In this document: piece by piece, positions 34,487 to 42,888 of the stretch | How positions within the stretch are numbered: the stretch's first letter is position 1 | How the letters are laid out: every line of letters starts with the position of its first letter | Origin: an uncultured bacterium | Lineage (GTDB): Bacteria > Planctomycetota > UBA1135 > GCA-002686595 | Direction: 5' to 3' | Length of the DNA stretch: 64,000 nucleotides | Assembly (NCBI GenBank): GCA_938075305.1 | Contig: CALJGV010000005.1 | Coordinates: 200,131-264,130 of the forward strand | Notes under the pieces: model-generated | What the model saw: only the letters and a program-made list of their open reading frames with translations | What the model was told of the DNA's origin: nothing | Database searches by the model: none | Position numbers and translations under genes: made by a program

Positions 34487-36024
34487 GGTCTGGCCTCCTC
34501 AGCCTCGCCGGCGGACTCCGTCCCGACCGATTCGACGACCAGCCGCCCCGCGTTCACCTCGATCACCCTCACCCGTCCCCCCCGCGCGAGCGCGCCGCCC
34601 TCGAGGCGCGCCTCGTGGTAGGTACCCTCCTCGTCGCCGTCGAGGGCGACCTTGCCCACCGGGCGGAGGTCGGTGGAGGCCCTGCCCAGCGCGCCAGGCC
34701 GCGCGTGCTGGAGGCGGCTCTCGTCCCGGGCCTCGGGCATGGCGTCCGCGGCGCCGCCGGCGCCGGCGAGCACCATGCGACCGAGGACGGGGGTCTGCGG
34801 GAGGAAGCGAGAGAGGGTCCAGATGGCGAAGACCCCGGCGGCTGCGGTGGCCACCAGCTGGAAGGTGGCGTCGAAGAGGAGCTGGCGGTCCCAGGCATCC
34901 CCCATGGAGAGGTCCGGCCCCACCTGGCTCATGAGCAACCCCACCACCAGGCAGGTCGCCCCGACGAGGCCCGGCCAGATCATCCCGGGGACCACGAAGA
35001 TCTCCGTCCCAACGAGCACGACCCCGACCGTGGCCAGGACCACGTGCGGGATGTCCGCGAGCCCGATCAGGTACTGACCGACGAACAGGCCGATGAAGCA
35101 GAGGATCGAGAGTCCTCCGGGGATCCCGAAGCCCGGCACCTTGAGCTCGACGTATCCGAAGAACAACCCGAGGAACAGCAGCAGCAGCCGCATACCGTGC
35201 AGCGAAGCCAGCAGGTCCTCCGAGCGAGTCTTGTCCAGGGGCTCGAGCTGCAGACCAGCGAGCCCCTCCTTGGAGAGCAGCGTCTCGGCCGTCTCGGCCA
35301 TGGCGTCGGCGAAGCCGAGCTCGATGGCCTCCGCCCCGGTGAGCGCCAGCAGGGTCCCTTCGGGCACGACGGTCCGGACCAGCTCGGGTGCCTCGCCCTT
35401 GGCCACGAGGTCGTCCCAGCGCGTGCCGCTGATGTCCTGCTCGATGCCGTCGATCTTGACGCGGCGGACCTCGGTCCCCGGGTCGATCATGGCCTCCGCG
35501 AGGAGCTCGTTCTTCCCGTGGGTCTTGGCCCAGCCCCGAACCCAGGCGCGGTACGCCGAGGCGATCTTCTCGCCCGCGGGCACCATGCCCGTGGGAGTGA
35601 GCTGCACGGCCTGGGCCGCGCCAATAGAGCTCCGCTCGCGCACATAGAGCGTCTCGCACGCGATCGCGAGCCAGGTCCCCGCCGAGAGCGCCTCGTCATT
35701 CACCCACCCGATCACCCTCACGCCGTCCTTCACGGCGGAGTCGATGGCGCCTGCGAACTGTCGCATCCGGGTCAGCTCTCCGCCCGGCGTGTCGAACGCG
35801 ATGATCAGCGGCGCGCCGCTCGCCTTGGCCGAAACGACAGCCCGCCGAAAGAGCGCCTGGTGCCCGGCGTCGATGGGGCCGTCCACCCGCATGATGAAGG
35901 CCGTCTCCGGCGACACCCGCGCGACCTCCTCGTCGGCCTGGGGGGCAGCATGGACCCCGCCCACGCCAAGGCAGAGCAGGAGCGTGACGGCGAAGAGACG
36001 AGCGATCGTGGCGGTCCTGTGCAT
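34483..36024 (-). CDS. NfeD-type membrane serine protease (ClpP class, long form)
   Basis: A 513-residue membrane protein. A signal peptide (LFAVTLLLCLGVGGVHA) is followed by a ClpP/crotonase-type protease domain (about residues 40-255) with FDTPGGELTR and EALSAGTW. The Ser of SAG is the expected nucleophile and a downstream Lys (AAQAVQL ... AGEK region) the base. Four to five TM segments come next (about 280-410), then a C-terminal NfeD OB-fold domain. It is probably involved in membrane protein turnover with the flotillin-like protein. The start ATG 36024 gives the signal peptide; the ATGA overlap links it to the short form. Confidence 0.9.
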   Translation of the reverse strand: MHRTATIARLFAVTLLLCLGVGGVHAAPQADEEVARVSPETAFIMRVDGPIDAGHQALFRRAVVSAKASGAPLIIAFDTPGGELTRMRQFAGAIDSAVKDGVRVIGWVNDEALSAGTWLAIACETLYVRERSSIGAAQAVQLTPTGMVPAGEKIASAYRAWVRGWAKTHGKNELLAEAMIDPGTEVRRVKIDGIEQDISGTRWDDLVAKGEAPELVRTVVPEGTLLALTGAEAIELGFADAMAETAETLLSKEGLAGLQLEPLDKTRSEDLLASLHGMRLLLLFLGLFFGYVELKVPGFGIPGGLSILCFIGLFVGQYLIGLADIPHVVLATVGVVLVGTEIFVVPGMIWPGLVGATCLVVGLLMSQVGPDLSMGDAWDRQLLFDATFQLVATAAAGVFAIWTLSRFLPQTPVLGRMVLAGAGGAADAMPEARDESRLQHARPGALGRASTDLRPVGKVALDGDEEGTYHEARLEGGALARGGRVRVIEVNAGRLVVESVGTESAGEAEEARP

Positions 36025-36080
36025 GGGTTCAAGGGTTACCGTGGGACACGACCGACGGCGGCGCAAGCGGTAGCCCGGGT

Positions 36081-36989
36081 TCACTCCTCGAGGAAGCCCA
36101 CAGCGGTCTGAATGGCCTCAGGATCCCTCAGGATCCGGCGGTGGCCGAGGCCGTCAAGTTCGACCATGCGCGCGGCCGGCCAGTGGGCGGCGACGAAGCG
36201 CCCCGCTTCGATGGGGACGTCCTCATCATCGGCGGCGTGGAGCACCAGCAGGGGCTGGTCCAGGGTCTCCACGAGGCGCCGGAATTCGAACTCCTCCGCC
36301 CGCTCCCCGAAGCGCTCCTCCATGAGCCGGACGAGGTCGTCCAGGAGGTCATCGCTGCCGGTGACCAGCTCCAGGTAGTGGGAGAAATAGACGAGCAGGT
36401 CATCGGGCGGGGACACATAACAGACGCGCGTGCCCCGCCACCCCTCCGCGAGCAGGAGGCTCGACGCGAAGGTCCCCATGGAATGGGCGACGATGCACGC
36501 GGGGCCGGCCCTCGGGTCGTCCAGGGTCTCAAGCGCCACCGCCCGCAGGGTGTCGCGCATGGTGGGCAAGGAGCAGCGCCTCCCGTCGGACTCGCCGTGC
36601 CCCACGTGATCGAACGCCACCACGTCGAACCCTGCCTGCTGGAGCGGCGCCACGAAGCCGTGGAGCTGCCCCCCACGGCCCTCCCACCCGTGGACGAGGA
36701 TCGCGGTCCCTCGCTCCCGCTCACCGGCGGCCCGCCGCCAGCGCCAGGTGGCGAGCTGGCGCCCCTTGTGGGTGATGGAGAGGCGCTCCCCTCGGGCCAG
36801 GACCTCCAGCTCCCGAGCCGGTGGCCGGTGCCTGCGCGGGGTGACGAAGAGGTGCAGCGCGAGCCGCCCGGCGGCGCCACGGGACACCACCCGCAGGAGC
36901 CTGAACCCCAGCCGCATGGCGCGGAGCTGCCAGGGCAGGTTCAGGCGATCGACGCCGCGCTGGCTGGCCGGGTGGGCGTTGACCGTCAT
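36081..36989 (-). CDS. Alpha/beta hydrolase
   Basis: A 302-residue hydrolase of the alpha/beta fold, probably membrane-associated through its basic, hydrophobic N terminus. The oxyanion turn is VHGWEG, followed by DHVGHGESDG. The nucleophile elbow is AHSMG, with Ser nucleophile. A likely acid Asp lies in HAADDEDVP, and the catalytic His in GLGHRRIL. A monoacylglycerol lipase-like or peptidase-like activity is possible; the substrate is unknown. The start ATG 36989 is preferred over an in-frame TTG seven codons upstream. The gene precedes the NfeD operon on the same strand with 56 bases between. Confidence 0.8.
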   Translation of the reverse strand: MTVNAHPASQRGVDRLNLPWQLRAMRLGFRLLRVVSRGAAGRLALHLFVTPRRHRPPARELEVLARGERLSITHKGRQLATWRWRRAAGERERGTAILVHGWEGRGGQLHGFVAPLQQAGFDVVAFDHVGHGESDGRRCSLPTMRDTLRAVALETLDDPRAGPACIVAHSMGTFASSLLLAEGWRGTRVCYVSPPDDLLVYFSHYLELVTGSDDLLDDLVRLMEERFGERAEEFEFRRLVETLDQPLLVLHAADDEDVPIEAGRFVAAHWPAARMVELDGLGHRRILRDPEAIQTAVGFLEE

Positions 36990-37089
36990 CGGTTGGGGTT
37001 CGGTGAGCAAGACGAGGCGCGGGGAGCCGCGGCGCCTTGATCGATCTTCCGAGGGCCTGTGCGGGGCCCGGCGGGAGGCGTTGGGTCAT

Positions 37090-37113
37090 GGGCGCGCCGA
37101 TCGTGGCGCGCCC
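37090..37113. terminator. Hairpin downstream of the tRNA-Sec gene
   Basis: A 9-bp inverted repeat (GGGCGCGCC/GGCGCGCCC) with a six-base loop, 57 bases past the 3' end of the tRNA gene. There is no T run, so termination is only suggested by position. Confidence 0.3.
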
Positions 37114-37169
37114 CCTTGGCGCGCTGACGGCCGTCCCCCCCGGCGGCGGAGCCTTCCGGAGATGGGGAG

Positions 37170-37268
37170 TGGCGGGAGTGCATGGGAATCGAACCCACCG
37201 GCCCCGCTGTTCACGAGGCCCTAACCGGCTTTGAAGACCGGGCGGCACACCAGCACCGATCCACTCCC
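37170..37268 (-). tRNA. selC: tRNA-Sec (anticodon TCA)
   Basis: Read on the minus strand this 99-nt stretch folds as a bacterial selenocysteine tRNA. The acceptor strand GGGAGTGG pairs with GCACTCCC (7 Watson-Crick pairs plus a terminal mismatch), and a discriminator G and CCA are encoded. The D arm has a six-pair stem (two wobbles) with a four-base TGGT loop, as in tRNA-Sec. The anticodon stem CCGGT/GCCGG encloses CTTCAAA, so the anticodon TCA reads UGA. The long variable arm GGCCTCG/CGGGGCC and the T loop TTCGATT are present. The organism should therefore make selenoproteins. SelA, SelB and SelD are not in the window. It lies 61 bases after an aminotransferase gene on the same strand. Confidence 0.92.
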
Positions 37269-37279
37269 GTCCGGGGGAG

Positions 37280-37290
37280 GTTTTAGCACA
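37280..37290 (-). promoter_or_regulatory. Possible -10 box of the tRNA-Sec gene
   Basis: On the minus strand an A/T-rich element TGTGCTAAAAC lies 12-22 bases upstream of the mature tRNA 5' end, standing out in an almost entirely GC-rich region. An upstream TTCTTCC at about 37312 is a weak -35 candidate. The tRNA could also be read through from the upstream aminotransferase gene. Confidence 0.35.
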
Positions 37291-37329
37291 CCGCCCCGCG
37301 CCCTGCCGGAAGAACTCGTCCCCCCGTGT

Positions 37330-38451
37330 TCAATCCCCGTCGAGCGCCGTTCCGAGCGCGTCGAGGAGGCGGACCAGGGAGGCAACGCCGTGGTCGCCCA
37401 TGTGCCCGATGCGGATGGTGGACTCGCGAAGTTCCCCGTAGCCCGGCGCCAGCTCGTATCCGCGGGCGCGCACGCGCTCCAGCAAGGCGGGGACGTCGCG
37501 CCCCCCGACCAGCGCGCAGGTCACCGAGGGCGAGGCGGGCCCGCCCCCGAGGGGCCCCAGCCCCCGGGCCGCGAGGAACGCGCCCGTGAGGTCTCGCATG
37601 CGGGCGTGTCGCCGGTAGCGGCGCTCCCATCCGTTGAGCCCGGCGACGGCCTCCGTCTCGTCCGTCAGGCGCAGCTCCACCTCCCCCGCGGCGATGGCCT
37701 CGAGCTGCACCAGGAGCGCCCGGTGGAGGGAGATCGTCGGGGTCATCGGCGGCTTCGCCTCGGCGTGGGCCTCGGTGATCCTGAGGAGGTCGAGGAAGAA
37801 TCCGCGGTCTGCGGACCGAACGGCCCCGTCCAGCATGGCCTCGCTGACCGCGTAGAGCCCCAGCCCGGGCGGAAGCGCGAGGGCCTTCTGGGTCCCCGCG
37901 AGGACGAAGTCGAGCCCGTTGGCGGTCGCGTCGATGGGCGCCGCCCCGAGGTAGGTCACCGCGTCCACCAGGAGCATCGCCCCCCCACGCTCGGCGAGCG
38001 CACGGCCGACCTCGAGGGGGCTCACCGCGACCCCCGTGGACGTCTCGCTGAGGCAGACCGTGACCGCATCGAACGACGACTTCGCCAGCTCCTGGCGGGC
38101 GGCGTCGAGGGCCGGCGACGCTCCGGCAGGCGACTCGACCCGGACGACCTCCTTGCCAAGGGCCTCCGCGATCGTCGCGAAGCGCCTGGAGAAGGCGCCG
38201 TTCACCAAGCAGAGCACCCGCGGGCCCACCGCCCTCAGGGCCATCTCCATGAGCCCGGTCGCCGTGCAGGAGTGGACCGCGACACGGTGGGACGGCGCGG
38301 ACGCCCCGAAGAGCGCCTCGAGGTGAGGGTCGAGGGCGTGGATCATCCCACGCATGGCCTCGGAGCGGTGCCCGATCATGGGCTCCGCCATCGCCGAGAG
38401 GACCTCTGCCCGGACCGCGGTGGGCCCCGGGATCCAGAGCTCCGGCCTCAT
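37330..38451 (-). CDS. Class V aminotransferase (SerC/serine-glyoxylate type)
   Basis: A 373-residue pyridoxal-phosphate enzyme of aminotransferase class V. It begins ELWIPGPTAVRAEVLSAMAEPMIGHRSEAM, typical of serine-glyoxylate/alanine-glyoxylate aminotransferases and planctomycete-type phosphoserine aminotransferases. The PLP lysine is in LAGTQKALALPPGLG, and the Asp of LLVDAVTYLG contacts the pyridine nitrogen. Its start overlaps the stop of the phosphoserine phosphatase gene (ATGA), so it probably works in serine synthesis as the transaminase (phosphoserine or serine-glyoxylate). The exact reaction is inferred from context. Confidence 0.85.
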   Translation of the reverse strand: MRPELWIPGPTAVRAEVLSAMAEPMIGHRSEAMRGMIHALDPHLEALFGASAPSHRVAVHSCTATGLMEMALRAVGPRVLCLVNGAFSRRFATIAEALGKEVVRVESPAGASPALDAARQELAKSSFDAVTVCLSETSTGVAVSPLEVGRALAERGGAMLLVDAVTYLGAAPIDATANGLDFVLAGTQKALALPPGLGLYAVSEAMLDGAVRSADRGFFLDLLRITEAHAEAKPPMTPTISLHRALLVQLEAIAAGEVELRLTDETEAVAGLNGWERRYRRHARMRDLTGAFLAARGLGPLGGGPASPSVTCALVGGRDVPALLERVRARGYELAPGYGELRESTIRIGHMGDHGVASLVRLLDALGTALDGD

Positions 38452-39182
38452 GGGCGCGCCTCCTCGGCGCGGGCGAGGAGGTCGTCGAAGCGCCCCCCGG
38501 GCGCCCCGAGGAGCGCCTCGAGTTCCGTTGCGGAGAGCAGGTGCGGAAGGAGCGCGGCGAGGTCCGCCCGGTCCACCTCGACGTCCGCGCCGGCGACCAC
38601 CTCCGCCCGGCGCTCCACCGCCGTGAACGCGATGAACCGGGCGCACACGTCCCTCGCCTCGAGGTCAGTGGCGCCGTCCCCCACGAGGGCGACGTCACCC
38701 TCCGGGAAGCGCGCCGCGAGGAGCTCCCGCTTGCCGCCCGCCCTGGCCAGGGGGGACCCGCGGTCGTAGTCGGCGTAGACGCCGGCACCGTCGAAGCTGA
38801 GGTCGACGGCGTGGATCCGGTCCGCGGGAACCCCGAGCTGGACGCCGAAGGGGCGGACGGCGGGGAGCAGGCCGCCGGAGACGATCTCCACGCGCTTCCC
38901 AAGGTGGTGCAGCGCCGCGACGAGCTCCCCCGCGCCCGCCAGCGCCGTGGCTTGGTAGCGCTCGGCGATCCTCCCCATGTCAGAGACCACGGGACGCGCG
39001 AGCTCGAGGCGCTTGCCGTAGACCTCCTGGAGGGGGACTCGCCCTTCCATGGCGTCGGTCGTCAGCGCCGCGATCTCGGGGTGCCCCGCCGTGAGTTCCT
39101 CGATGCCCTCGATGGTCGAGAGCGTGGAGTCACAGTCGAAGACGACGGCCGCGAAGGGCGGCCCATGGGCGTGACGTGGCAT
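38448..39182 (-). CDS. serB: Phosphoserine phosphatase-like HAD protein
   Basis: A 244-residue haloacid dehalogenase phosphatase. The catalytic motif is FDCDSTLSTIEGIEE (nucleophile Asp, second Asp two residues on), followed by a SerB-like cap (YGKRLELARP), VEIVSGGL (motif II) and VALVGDGATDLEA (motif III/IV). These fit SerB, removing phosphate from L-phosphoserine. The start is ATG 39182. It is the first gene of the three-part minus-strand unit phosphatase, aminotransferase, tRNA-Sec. Confidence 0.85.
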   Translation of the reverse strand: MPRHAHGPPFAAVVFDCDSTLSTIEGIEELTAGHPEIAALTTDAMEGRVPLQEVYGKRLELARPVVSDMGRIAERYQATALAGAGELVAALHHLGKRVEIVSGGLLPAVRPFGVQLGVPADRIHAVDLSFDGAGVYADYDRGSPLARAGGKRELLAARFPEGDVALVGDGATDLEARDVCARFIAFTAVERRAEVVAGADVEVDRADLAALLPHLLSATELEALLGAPGGRFDDLLARAEEARP

Positions 39183-39296
39183 GGGGGCAGAGGGTGACGG
39201 GCGGCGCCCGCTGAATCAACCGCGCCTCGGGTCACGACGCGCGATTCGCCCTGGAAGCTCCCCGAGGGAGTGGAACCGGAGGCTGATCGTTCGACC

Positions 39297-39587
39297 TCAG
39301 CGCCTGAGGCCCGGCCCCCGGGCCTCCCGCACCACGTAGCCGAACACCGGCTCATTCTTGGGGCGGACGCTGGACTCCTCGTGGGCCCCTCCGCCGAGCG
39401 CCATCAGGTAGACCAGCAGGGCGCCCAGGCCGGCAGCGGCCAGCGCGACCCAGATCATCCGCCGCCGGACGCCGAGGTCCTCGGCGTCCACCCCGTCCGA
39501 CTCGGCAGCCCCACGCTCGCTCTTGGCGCCCAGGTAGACCAACCGCATCCTCTTGGCCGGCGCGGATCGATGCTGCTCGTTGGTCAT
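39297..39587 (-). CDS. Small single-TM protein (96 aa)
   Basis: I do not recognise this protein. It has a charged cytoplasmic N terminus of about 42 residues, one TM segment (MIWVALAAAGLGALLVYLMAL, about residues 44-64) and a short C-terminal tail ending FGYVVREARGPG. The start ATG 39587 gives a normal membrane-protein layout. It stands between the phosphatase and the divergent fabG operon. Its function is not predictable. Confidence 0.55.
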   Translation of the reverse strand: MTNEQHRSAPAKRMRLVYLGAKSERGAAESDGVDAEDLGVRRRMIWVALAAAGLGALLVYLMALGGGAHEESSVRPKNEPVFGYVVREARGPGLRR

Positions 39588-39821
39588 GTGTGGCGGAGAG
39601 CCCTGGCGGGGTGATCGGGAGGGGGCGAGCGCGCGGATCCCCCGCCGCAGCCTTCGGCCAGCACGCGGGGTCCGCTCCCGGGGAAATCGGGCTGTCCGGG
39701 GGGTGGACTTCGGAGGAAGCCAAAAAAGACGGCAACTCCTCGGATCCACGCCTCGACCGAGACATGCCTCGCGAAGAGAATGTTCGCCGCAACTCTCCCC
39801 CGCACCCCGAGCGCAGCACGC

Positions 39822-40553
39822 ATGAGATTCAAGGACAAGCACGTCGTCGTCACTGGCGGCACCCGAGGCATTGGCCGGGCCGTCGCCCTCGCCTTCCTGC
39901 GCGAGGGCGCCATCTGCCACGCCACCTACCGGGGCAACGACGCGGCGGCGGAGTCCCTCGTGGAGGAGGCCGGCGACGCGGGTGAGCGCGTCCGCCTGGC
40001 CAAGTTCGACGTCGCCGACCACGACGCCACCGAGGCGTTCTGGCAGGGCCTCGGCGAGACCCCCATCGACGTGCTCGTGGCCAACTCAGGCATCCGACGC
40101 GACGCCGTTCTGGCCATGATGTCCCCCGGGGACTGGGACGCGGTCATCGGGACGAACCTCACGGGCTCGTACACCATGTCCAAGTTCGCCGTCCAGAACA
40201 TGATGCGGCAGCGCCACGGCCGGATCATCTTCACCACCTCCCCCGCGGGTCGCTTCGGCTTCGAGGGCCAGGGGAACTACTCCGCGTCCAAGGCTGGCCA
40301 GGTCGGCCTCATGCGGTCCCTCTGCAAGGAGGTCGCCAAGCGCGGGATCACGGTCAACTGCGTGTCGCCCGGCTTCATCGCCACCGAGCTGCTCGACGAT
40401 CTGCCGGACGAGCTCGTGAAGTCCTACAAGAAGTCCGTGCCGGCCCGGCGCTTCGGCACCACCGCCGAGGTCGCCTCAGCCGTGACCTTCCTCGCCTCCG
40501 ACGAGGCCAGCTACATCACCGGCGCCACCCTCGACGTGACCGGCGGCCTCTGA
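39822..40553 (+). CDS. fabG: 3-oxoacyl-ACP reductase FabG
   Basis: A 243-residue short-chain dehydrogenase that reduces 3-oxoacyl-ACP with NADPH in fatty acid elongation. Visible are the nucleotide-binding TGGTRGIGRAVA, the NSG loop (VLVANSGIRRDAV), the active-site set with Ser (TTSPAGRFG), YSASKAGQVG (Tyr and Lys), and VSPGFIATE. The start ATG 39822 lies just before RFKDKHVVVTGG. It is the first gene of an operon followed by fabZ (10-base gap) and fabI. The homology is strong; the assignment as FabG rather than PhbB-like is set by the operon. Confidence 0.9.
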   Translation: MRFKDKHVVVTGGTRGIGRAVALAFLREGAICHATYRGNDAAAESLVEEAGDAGERVRLAKFDVADHDATEAFWQGLGETPIDVLVANSGIRRDAVLAMMSPGDWDAVIGTNLTGSYTMSKFAVQNMMRQRHGRIIFTTSPAGRFGFEGQGNYSASKAGQVGLMRSLCKEVAKRGITVNCVSPGFIATELLDDLPDELVKSYKKSVPARRFGTTAEVASAVTFLASDEASYITGATLDVTGGL

Positions 40554-40563
40554 GATCAGCACC

Positions 40564-41040
40564 ATGAGTGAGTCCCATTCGAAGCCCGCGGGTGGCTCGG
40601 TCCTCGACCGACCCCTGACCGACTTCCTCCCCCACCGCCCGCCCTTCCTCTTCGTCACGCGAGTGATCGAGCACGACGGGGACACCCTCGTCACCGAATG
40701 GGACGTCCCCGAGGACCTGCCCGCCTTCGAGGGGCACTTCCCCGGCCAGCCTGTGCTCCCGGGCGTCCTGATCTCCGAGTTCTGCTTCCAGAGCGGGGCG
40801 ATCCTGATCTACGCCACGAGCCAGGAAGACCAGGACTCCGTGGGGGTCCCGGTCCTGACCCGCATCGTCGACGCGCGCTTCCGCAAGATCGTGCGCCCTG
40901 GCGAGACGCTCCGCGCGGAGATCAAGCTGACCGAGCGACTGTCCAACGCCCGCTACGTCACCGCCAAGGTGACCAGCGGCGGGAAGGCGGTGCTGCGGCT
41001 GCAGTGCGTCCTCGCGGTAGCCCCCGCCGAGGAAGGCTGA
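40564..41040 (+). CDS. fabZ: 3-hydroxyacyl-ACP dehydratase FabZ-like
   Basis: A 158-residue hotdog-fold dehydratase of the FabA/FabZ type, converting (3R)-hydroxyacyl-ACP to trans-2-enoyl-ACP. The conserved parts are [22 protein letters not shown] containing the catalytic His, and [10 protein letters not shown] with the catalytic Glu. Its size fits FabZ. It has a plain start and a 1-base overlap with fabI (TGATG), so the three fab genes are translationally coupled. Paired with fabG and fabI, it forms a core fatty acid synthesis unit without the acyl carrier protein or condensing enzymes. Confidence 0.88.
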   Translation: MSESHSKPAGGSVLDRPLTDFLPHRPPFLFVTRVIEHDGDTLVTEWDVPEDLPAFEGHFPGQPVLPGVLISEFCFQSGAILIYATSQEDQDSVGVPVLTRIVDARFRKIVRPGETLRAEIKLTERLSNARYVTAKVTSGGKAVLRLQCVLAVAPAEEG

Positions 41041-41849
41041 TGGGCGCCGACGGAGCCGCCGGGGACTGGACCGACCTCGCCGGCAAGACCGTGGTGGTCA
41101 CCGGCCTCAAGAACCGCAAGAGCGTGGCGTGGCACGTCACCCGTCAGCTCGAGGAGGTGGGCGCCGAGGTCATCCTCGTCGTGCGCACCGAGGCCCGCAG
41201 GGACGAGTTGGCCAAGCTCACCGGGGACCGGCTGGTCCTGACCTGTGACGTCCGCGAGGAGGGCGACATCGAGGGCCTGCGCGCCGCCCTGGCCGAGACC
41301 GGCAAGACCATCCACGGGCTGGTGCACTCCATCGCGTTCGCCAACTACTCGGACGGGTGGAAGCCCTTCCACGAGACCAACGAGACGGACTTCCTCGAGG
41401 CGACGAAGGTCTCCGCCTTCTCGCTCGTCGCGCTCTCCAACGCCCTCAAGGACCTGTTCCACCGGGACGCCTCGGTGGTGACGATCTCCATCTCAAGCAC
41501 CACGATGGCCGCGGAGAACTACGGGTACATGGCTCCCATCAAGGCCGCGCTCGACTCGGCCGTGGTGTTCCTCGCCAAGTCCTTCAGCGCCTTCAGCGGC
41601 GTCCGCTTCAACGCGGTCCGCGCCGGCCTCTTGAAGACCAGCTCGTCCGCCGGGATCCCCGGCTACGTGGACTCCTGGATGCACGCCGAGAAGGCGACGC
41701 TCCGCAAGGAGGGCCTCAAGACCGAGGAGGTCGCCGCCACGACCCTGTTCCTGCTGTCGCCGCGCTCCAGCGGCCTGAACGGTCAGGGCCTCGTGGTGGA
41801 CGCGGGCATGGGGAGCAACTACTTCGACGCCGAGCTCCTCGGCGGCTGA
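41040..41849 (+). CDS. fabI: Enoyl-ACP reductase FabI
   Basis: A 269-residue NADH-dependent enoyl-ACP reductase (short-chain dehydrogenase fold), the last step of each fatty acid elongation round. Visible are [15 protein letters not shown] (coenzyme loop), [10 protein letters not shown], the [11 protein letters not shown] segment with Tyr-x6-Lys, and [13 protein letters not shown]. The start ATG 41040 is set by the overlap with fabZ. The 3' end overlaps the end of the oppositely oriented YCII-type gene by 31 bases, unusual for two coding genes. Confidence 0.9.
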   Translation: MGADGAAGDWTDLAGKTVVVTGLKNRKSVAWHVTRQLEEVGAEVILVVRTEARRDELAKLTGDRLVLTCDVREEGDIEGLRAALAETGKTIHGLVHSIAFANYSDGWKPFHETNETDFLEATKVSAFSLVALSNALKDLFHRDASVVTISISSTTMAAENYGYMAPIKAALDSAVVFLAKSFSAFSGVRFNAVRAGLLKTSSSAGIPGYVDSWMHAEKATLRKEGLKTEEVAATTLFLLSPRSSGLNGQGLVVDAGMGSNYFDAELLGG

Positions 41850-42580
41850 GTCGCGGCGCCGTCGAAGGCAAACGCCCCCAGCGCCGGAGTGGAGAACCAC
41901 TCCCATACCTGCCAGTCCTCGGTCCCGCCAGGGCCTGAGGCCCCCGCGATCCGGCGGCGCGCGATGAGCTCACGGATGCTCTCGAAGCCCAGGACCACGA
42001 GCAGTCCGCCCGGGGTCGGCTCACCGAGCTGAGCGAGGAGGAGGACCTCCTGGGCGATCGCTGGGTGCTGGATCCACTCCACCGCCCCCTCGCCGTCGGG
42101 GGCCATGATCACCACGAAGCGGCGCGAGTCGCCGCCGACCCCGCCGGCCTCGCTCACCCGCCGCTGCTCCATCGCAGGGAGCTCGCGGACCTGGGCGAGG
42201 GTGATCATCGGGAAGACCTCCGGGCGGAGCAGCCCCGCCGCCACGGCCGGATCCTCCTCCAAGATCTCCGAGACGTCCTCGGGGTCCTTCATGTCGAAGA
42301 TGAGCAGCCCACGCGGTGCACCCTCTGCGGGCGCGATGGGACCGGTGACCAGGAGGCGGCCGGCCTCGGCCTCCCGCTCGAGGAAGCGGCGGTGTGCGTC
42401 GAAGACCTCCCGCTCGGCCAGGGCGTCGCCGGGGTCGAGGGCCTCCCCGGGCTGGACCAGCGCCAGGGTCAGCGCAGCGAGCTCGGGGGCGCCCCCGCCG
42501 CCGGTGCGGACGGCACCACAGGCGGAGCCCAACGCCAGCGTGGCGCCCGCCAGCCCCGATAGCATCCGTCGCGGTCCCAT
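41819..42580 (-). CDS. YCII-domain lipoprotein
   Basis: A 253-residue exported protein with a lipobox (LGSAC), so probably membrane-tethered. Residues about 38-130 form a YciI-like ferredoxin-fold domain ([20 protein letters not shown], then [17 protein letters not shown] and [16 protein letters not shown]). Residues about 155-215 look like a second, degenerate copy ([11 protein letters not shown] ... [15 protein letters not shown]). YciI-type domains often act on small ligands; the lipoprotein form is uncommon. The function is unknown. It converges with fabI over 31 bases. Confidence 0.65.
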   Translation of the reverse strand: MGPRRMLSGLAGATLALGSACGAVRTGGGGAPELAALTLALVQPGEALDPGDALAEREVFDAHRRFLEREAEAGRLLVTGPIAPAEGAPRGLLIFDMKDPEDVSEILEEDPAVAAGLLRPEVFPMITLAQVRELPAMEQRRVSEAGGVGGDSRRFVVIMAPDGEGAVEWIQHPAIAQEVLLLAQLGEPTPGGLLVVLGFESIRELIARRRIAGASGPGGTEDWQVWEWFSTPALGAFAFDGAATQPPRSSASK

Positions 42581-42888
42581 GGGGGCATCCTGAAGAACCG
42601 GCGTTCAAAAGGGAACGTCGCAGCACGATGTCCACGGCCCGACAGGTCCGATCGCAGGGGGAGCCGAGTCCGGCCCGGAGCCACCGATGCGACATCACGG
42701 GCGGCGACATGCCCGGGACCGACGGTGGTCCCTGCCCCTGACGCTCTCAGGTCGGGACAGTCTGTCTCCCAGGGAACCGGGCCAGCGCCCTTGGGATGGG
42801 GATTCCCGCAAGGCGGCCAAGCGCGTGGGTCGATAGCTGGCATGCCGCGGGGGCTTCCCTCTGGAGGACCCGCCGCACCACCAGCGCG
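42581..42888. other. Intergenic region between divergent genes
   Basis: These 308 bases lie between the divergent starts of the YCII lipoprotein (minus) and the EfeO-like gene (plus). No gene is seen; two candidate promoters are expected here. A small palindrome GACAGTCTGTC (about 42756-42766) and a short A-rich run (TTCAAAAGGG, near 42603) are the only features I can pick out. Confidence 0.4.

Noticed and set aside
37330..38451. An in-frame UGA-containing selenoprotein near selC
   Set aside because: I looked around selC and elsewhere for genes continuing past a TGA and found none with conserved sequence after the stop. Selenoproteins are probably outside the window.
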